DNA of 64,000 nucleotides from Treponema_C sp050937815 (GTDB lineage: Bacteria; Spirochaetota; Spirochaetia; Treponematales; Treponemataceae), in the NCBI RefSeq assembly GCF_050937815.1, contig NZ_JACDIJ010000002.1, positions 248,001 through 312,000 of the forward strand, given 5' to 3'. Position numbers and translations under genes: made by a program. Below, piece after piece: positions 62,640-64,000 of this stretch. The notes beneath the pieces were generated by a model. The model had not been told where the DNA came from, searched no databases, and worked only from the letters and a program-made list of their open reading frames with translations. Within the stretch, counting starts at the first letter, position 1. The number at the start of each line of letters is the position of its first letter.

Positions 62640-64000
62640 TTATTCACACCATATATTTTCGATAAAACCGTATTCTTCCAATTTTGCAATGAATTCGTCG
62701 CTGGCGGGGACGCTTGTTAAGCCGCTTGCTTTTACCGTATACATTTTTTTAGCGGTTTCCAAATGAAAAAAAACCGAACAGGGACCGTCAGAGCCTATAA
62801 TAAAATCCTGCAATTTATCGAGCTGTTGTCTGGTTGTCAGTATCGGCGACAATTGTATATGAACTTCTTTGAGCGATTTTTCTTTAAGATTTTCTATATC
62901 CAAGATGTCGTCGATAAGAAATGAAGGGGTAGAGCGCGAAAAATCGGTTTTTCCGGATATTGCTATAACCGTATCTTCCGTTATTTTTTCGCGTATTTTT
63001 TCCCAGGTTTTCGGAAAAAAGGTGATGTCGCATATACCGTCCATATCTTCAAGTTTGCCGAAAGCCATTTCTTTGCCTTTTTTTGTGAGAATACGGCGCA
63101 GTTCTTTTATAATGCCGAGCATAATGTAGGTTTTTTCACGCTGTGCGCGTTCTACGGTTTTTGTCGTTAAGGTTACCGATCGGTTTATGACGGCTGCATA
63201 TTCGTCGAGCGGATGTCCCGAAATATAAAAACCGATAAGCTCTTTTTCGATACGCAGTTTTTCCAAAGGCGGGTAATCTTCTACCTGTTCAAAGGTAAAG
63301 GCGATAAATTCCTGTTCGCCCGAGTCCTCAAATAAGCTTACTTGCCCGGCTTTGCTGTCCGATTTTTTATTTTCACAGTATTCGACGGCACGTTCGCAGT
63401 TTTGCAGCAGGGTCGGACGGTTGGTTCCCAATTTGTCAAAGCATCCCGTTTGAATTAAAACTTCCAAAGCGCGCTTGTTTACCGTCCGTAAATCGACACG
63501 TTCCAAAAAGTCGATAAAATCTTTGTACAGGCCTCCTTCTTTGCGCTTATTTAAAATCTCATCCGCAGCCGCATCGCCCAAGCCTTTTATACCTAAAAGG
63601 CCGTAGACAATCCGGCCGTCTACAACGTCAAAAAGTTTGTCGGAACGGTTAACGTCCGGCGGGTCTATGGCAAGCCCCATAGAGCGGCCTTCGGCGATGT
63701 ATTCGGGGAGCTTGTCGGTACTTGAAATTTCGTTGGTAAGGTTTGCCGCAATAAATTCGGCCGGAAAGTTTGCTTTTAGATAAGCGGTTCGGTAAGCGAC
63801 AACGGAATAGGCGGCAGCATGACTTTTGTTAAAGCCGTAGCCGGCAAAGGGAACGAGGATATCGAATATTTCCCCTGCATGGGCTTCGGAAAAACCGTTT
63901 TTTACTGCCCCCGCGGTAAATTTGCTCCGCTCCTTAACCATAACCTCTTGTTTTTTCTTTCCCATAGCGCGGCGCAAAATATCCGCTTCGCCGAGGCTGT
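62640..64000 (-). CDS. dnaE: DNA polymerase III alpha subunit (C-terminal part)
   Basis: Replicative polymerase catalytic subunit. The frame is open to the window edge, so the 5' part lies beyond 64000; about 453 residues are present. Seen: LGEADILRRAMGKKKQEVM, FNKSHAAAYSVVAYRTAYLKANFPAEF condensed, DVNRSDKLFDV, YGLLGIKGLGDAAADEI (helix-hairpin-helix), FYISGHPLDEYA, and the OB-fold region with IMLGIIKELRRILTKKGKEMAFGKLEDMDG. The C-terminal tau-binding region is present and ends normally, so no truncation is seen on this side. The gene is transcribed toward yggT, which it does not overlap. Confidence 0.97.
   Translation of the reverse strand, partial: SLGEADILRRAMGKKKQEVMVKERSKFTAGAVKNGFSEAHAGEIFDILVPFAGYGFNKSHAAAYSVVAYRTAYLKANFPAEFIAANLTNEISSTDKLPEYIAEGRSMGLAIDPPDVNRSDKLFDVVDGRIVYGLLGIKGLGDAAADEILNKRKEGGLYKDFIDFLERVDLRTVNKRALEVLIQTGCFDKLGTNRPTLLQNCERAVEYCENKKSDSKAGQVSLFEDSGEQEFIAFTFEQVEDYPPLEKLRIEKELIGFYISGHPLDEYAAVINRSVTLTTKTVERAQREKTYIMLGIIKELRRILTKKGKEMAFGKLEDMDGICDITFFPKTWEKIREKITEDTVIAISGKTDFSRSTPSFLIDDILDIENLKEKSLKEVHIQLSPILTTRQQLDKLQDFIIGSDGPCSVFFHLETAKKMYTVKASGLTSVPASDEFIAKLEEYGFIENIWCE

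Overview
The window most resembles a chromosomal segment of an anaerobic, host-associated spirochaete of the Treponema type. The evidence is a P13-like spirochaetal membrane protein, TolC-like outer-membrane genes, large TPR and coiled-coil proteins, a methyl-accepting chemotaxis protein, an oxygen-sensitive glycyl radical enzyme and a giant activase/dehydratase-like Fe-S protein. This is inference from gene content; no 16S rRNA or other phylogenetic marker was analysed. No tRNA, rRNA, CRISPR array, transposase or prophage gene was found.

Layout. 1-9478 is a carbohydrate locus: the end of a MalG-type permease, a glycyl-radical activase diverging from a ROK sugar kinase plus glycyl radical enzyme, a three-gene Mgl/Rbs-type sugar ABC transporter, and a DeoR regulator divergent from it. 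9519-16593 (minus) holds mnmG and a GH37/63-like glycosidase-ppx-ppk cluster. 16713-24342 holds envelope genes: an unknown membrane-anchored protein, a TPR lipoprotein, a TraB protein, a TolC-like protein, a LolD-type ATPase and a P13-like protein. 24366-31314 holds radA, an MCP, a beta-CASP nuclease, rmuC and a queuosine-precursor transporter. 31470-35494 looks like an accessory transport operon (MFS, TIM-barrel isomerase, APC permease) behind a roughly 200-nt leader. 35551-39051 is a zinc uptake operon (Fur/Zur regulator, znuA, znuC, znuB) interrupted by a hairpin-rich 215-bp element between two copies of a 44-bp repeat. 39054-43441 is a translationally coupled TPR + LamG/FnIII pair. 43468-64000 holds uvrC, HAD, NYN-LOTUS, murJ, a 1489-residue activase, an exported unknown, HAD, a 1459-residue coiled-coil protein, recG, yggT and the 3' part of dnaE.

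How genes work together. The first 9.5 kb reads as one system: import of a sugar or anhydro-sugar, phosphorylation by the ROK kinase, then radical C-O cleavage by the glycyl radical enzyme. The GRE looks like the YbiW/PflD eliminase-type group rather than pyruvate formate-lyase. The ppx-ppk pair would make and degrade polyphosphate beside a glycosidase. The zinc operon carries a 33-bp near-palindrome that covers both the promoter and the start codon of its regulator.

The most general observation is an initiation pattern. At least eleven genes (GRE activase, deoR-like, mnmG, the 603-residue protein, radA, rmuC, fur/zur, NYN, murJ, HAD, yggT) have a sigma70-like -10 hexamer only 4-12 nt, most often exactly 6 nt, upstream of the start codon, with no convincing Shine-Dalgarno sequence. 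Most also have a recognisable -35 at 16-18 bp. This predicts leaderless mRNAs. Many other genes in the window have ordinary GGAGG sites.
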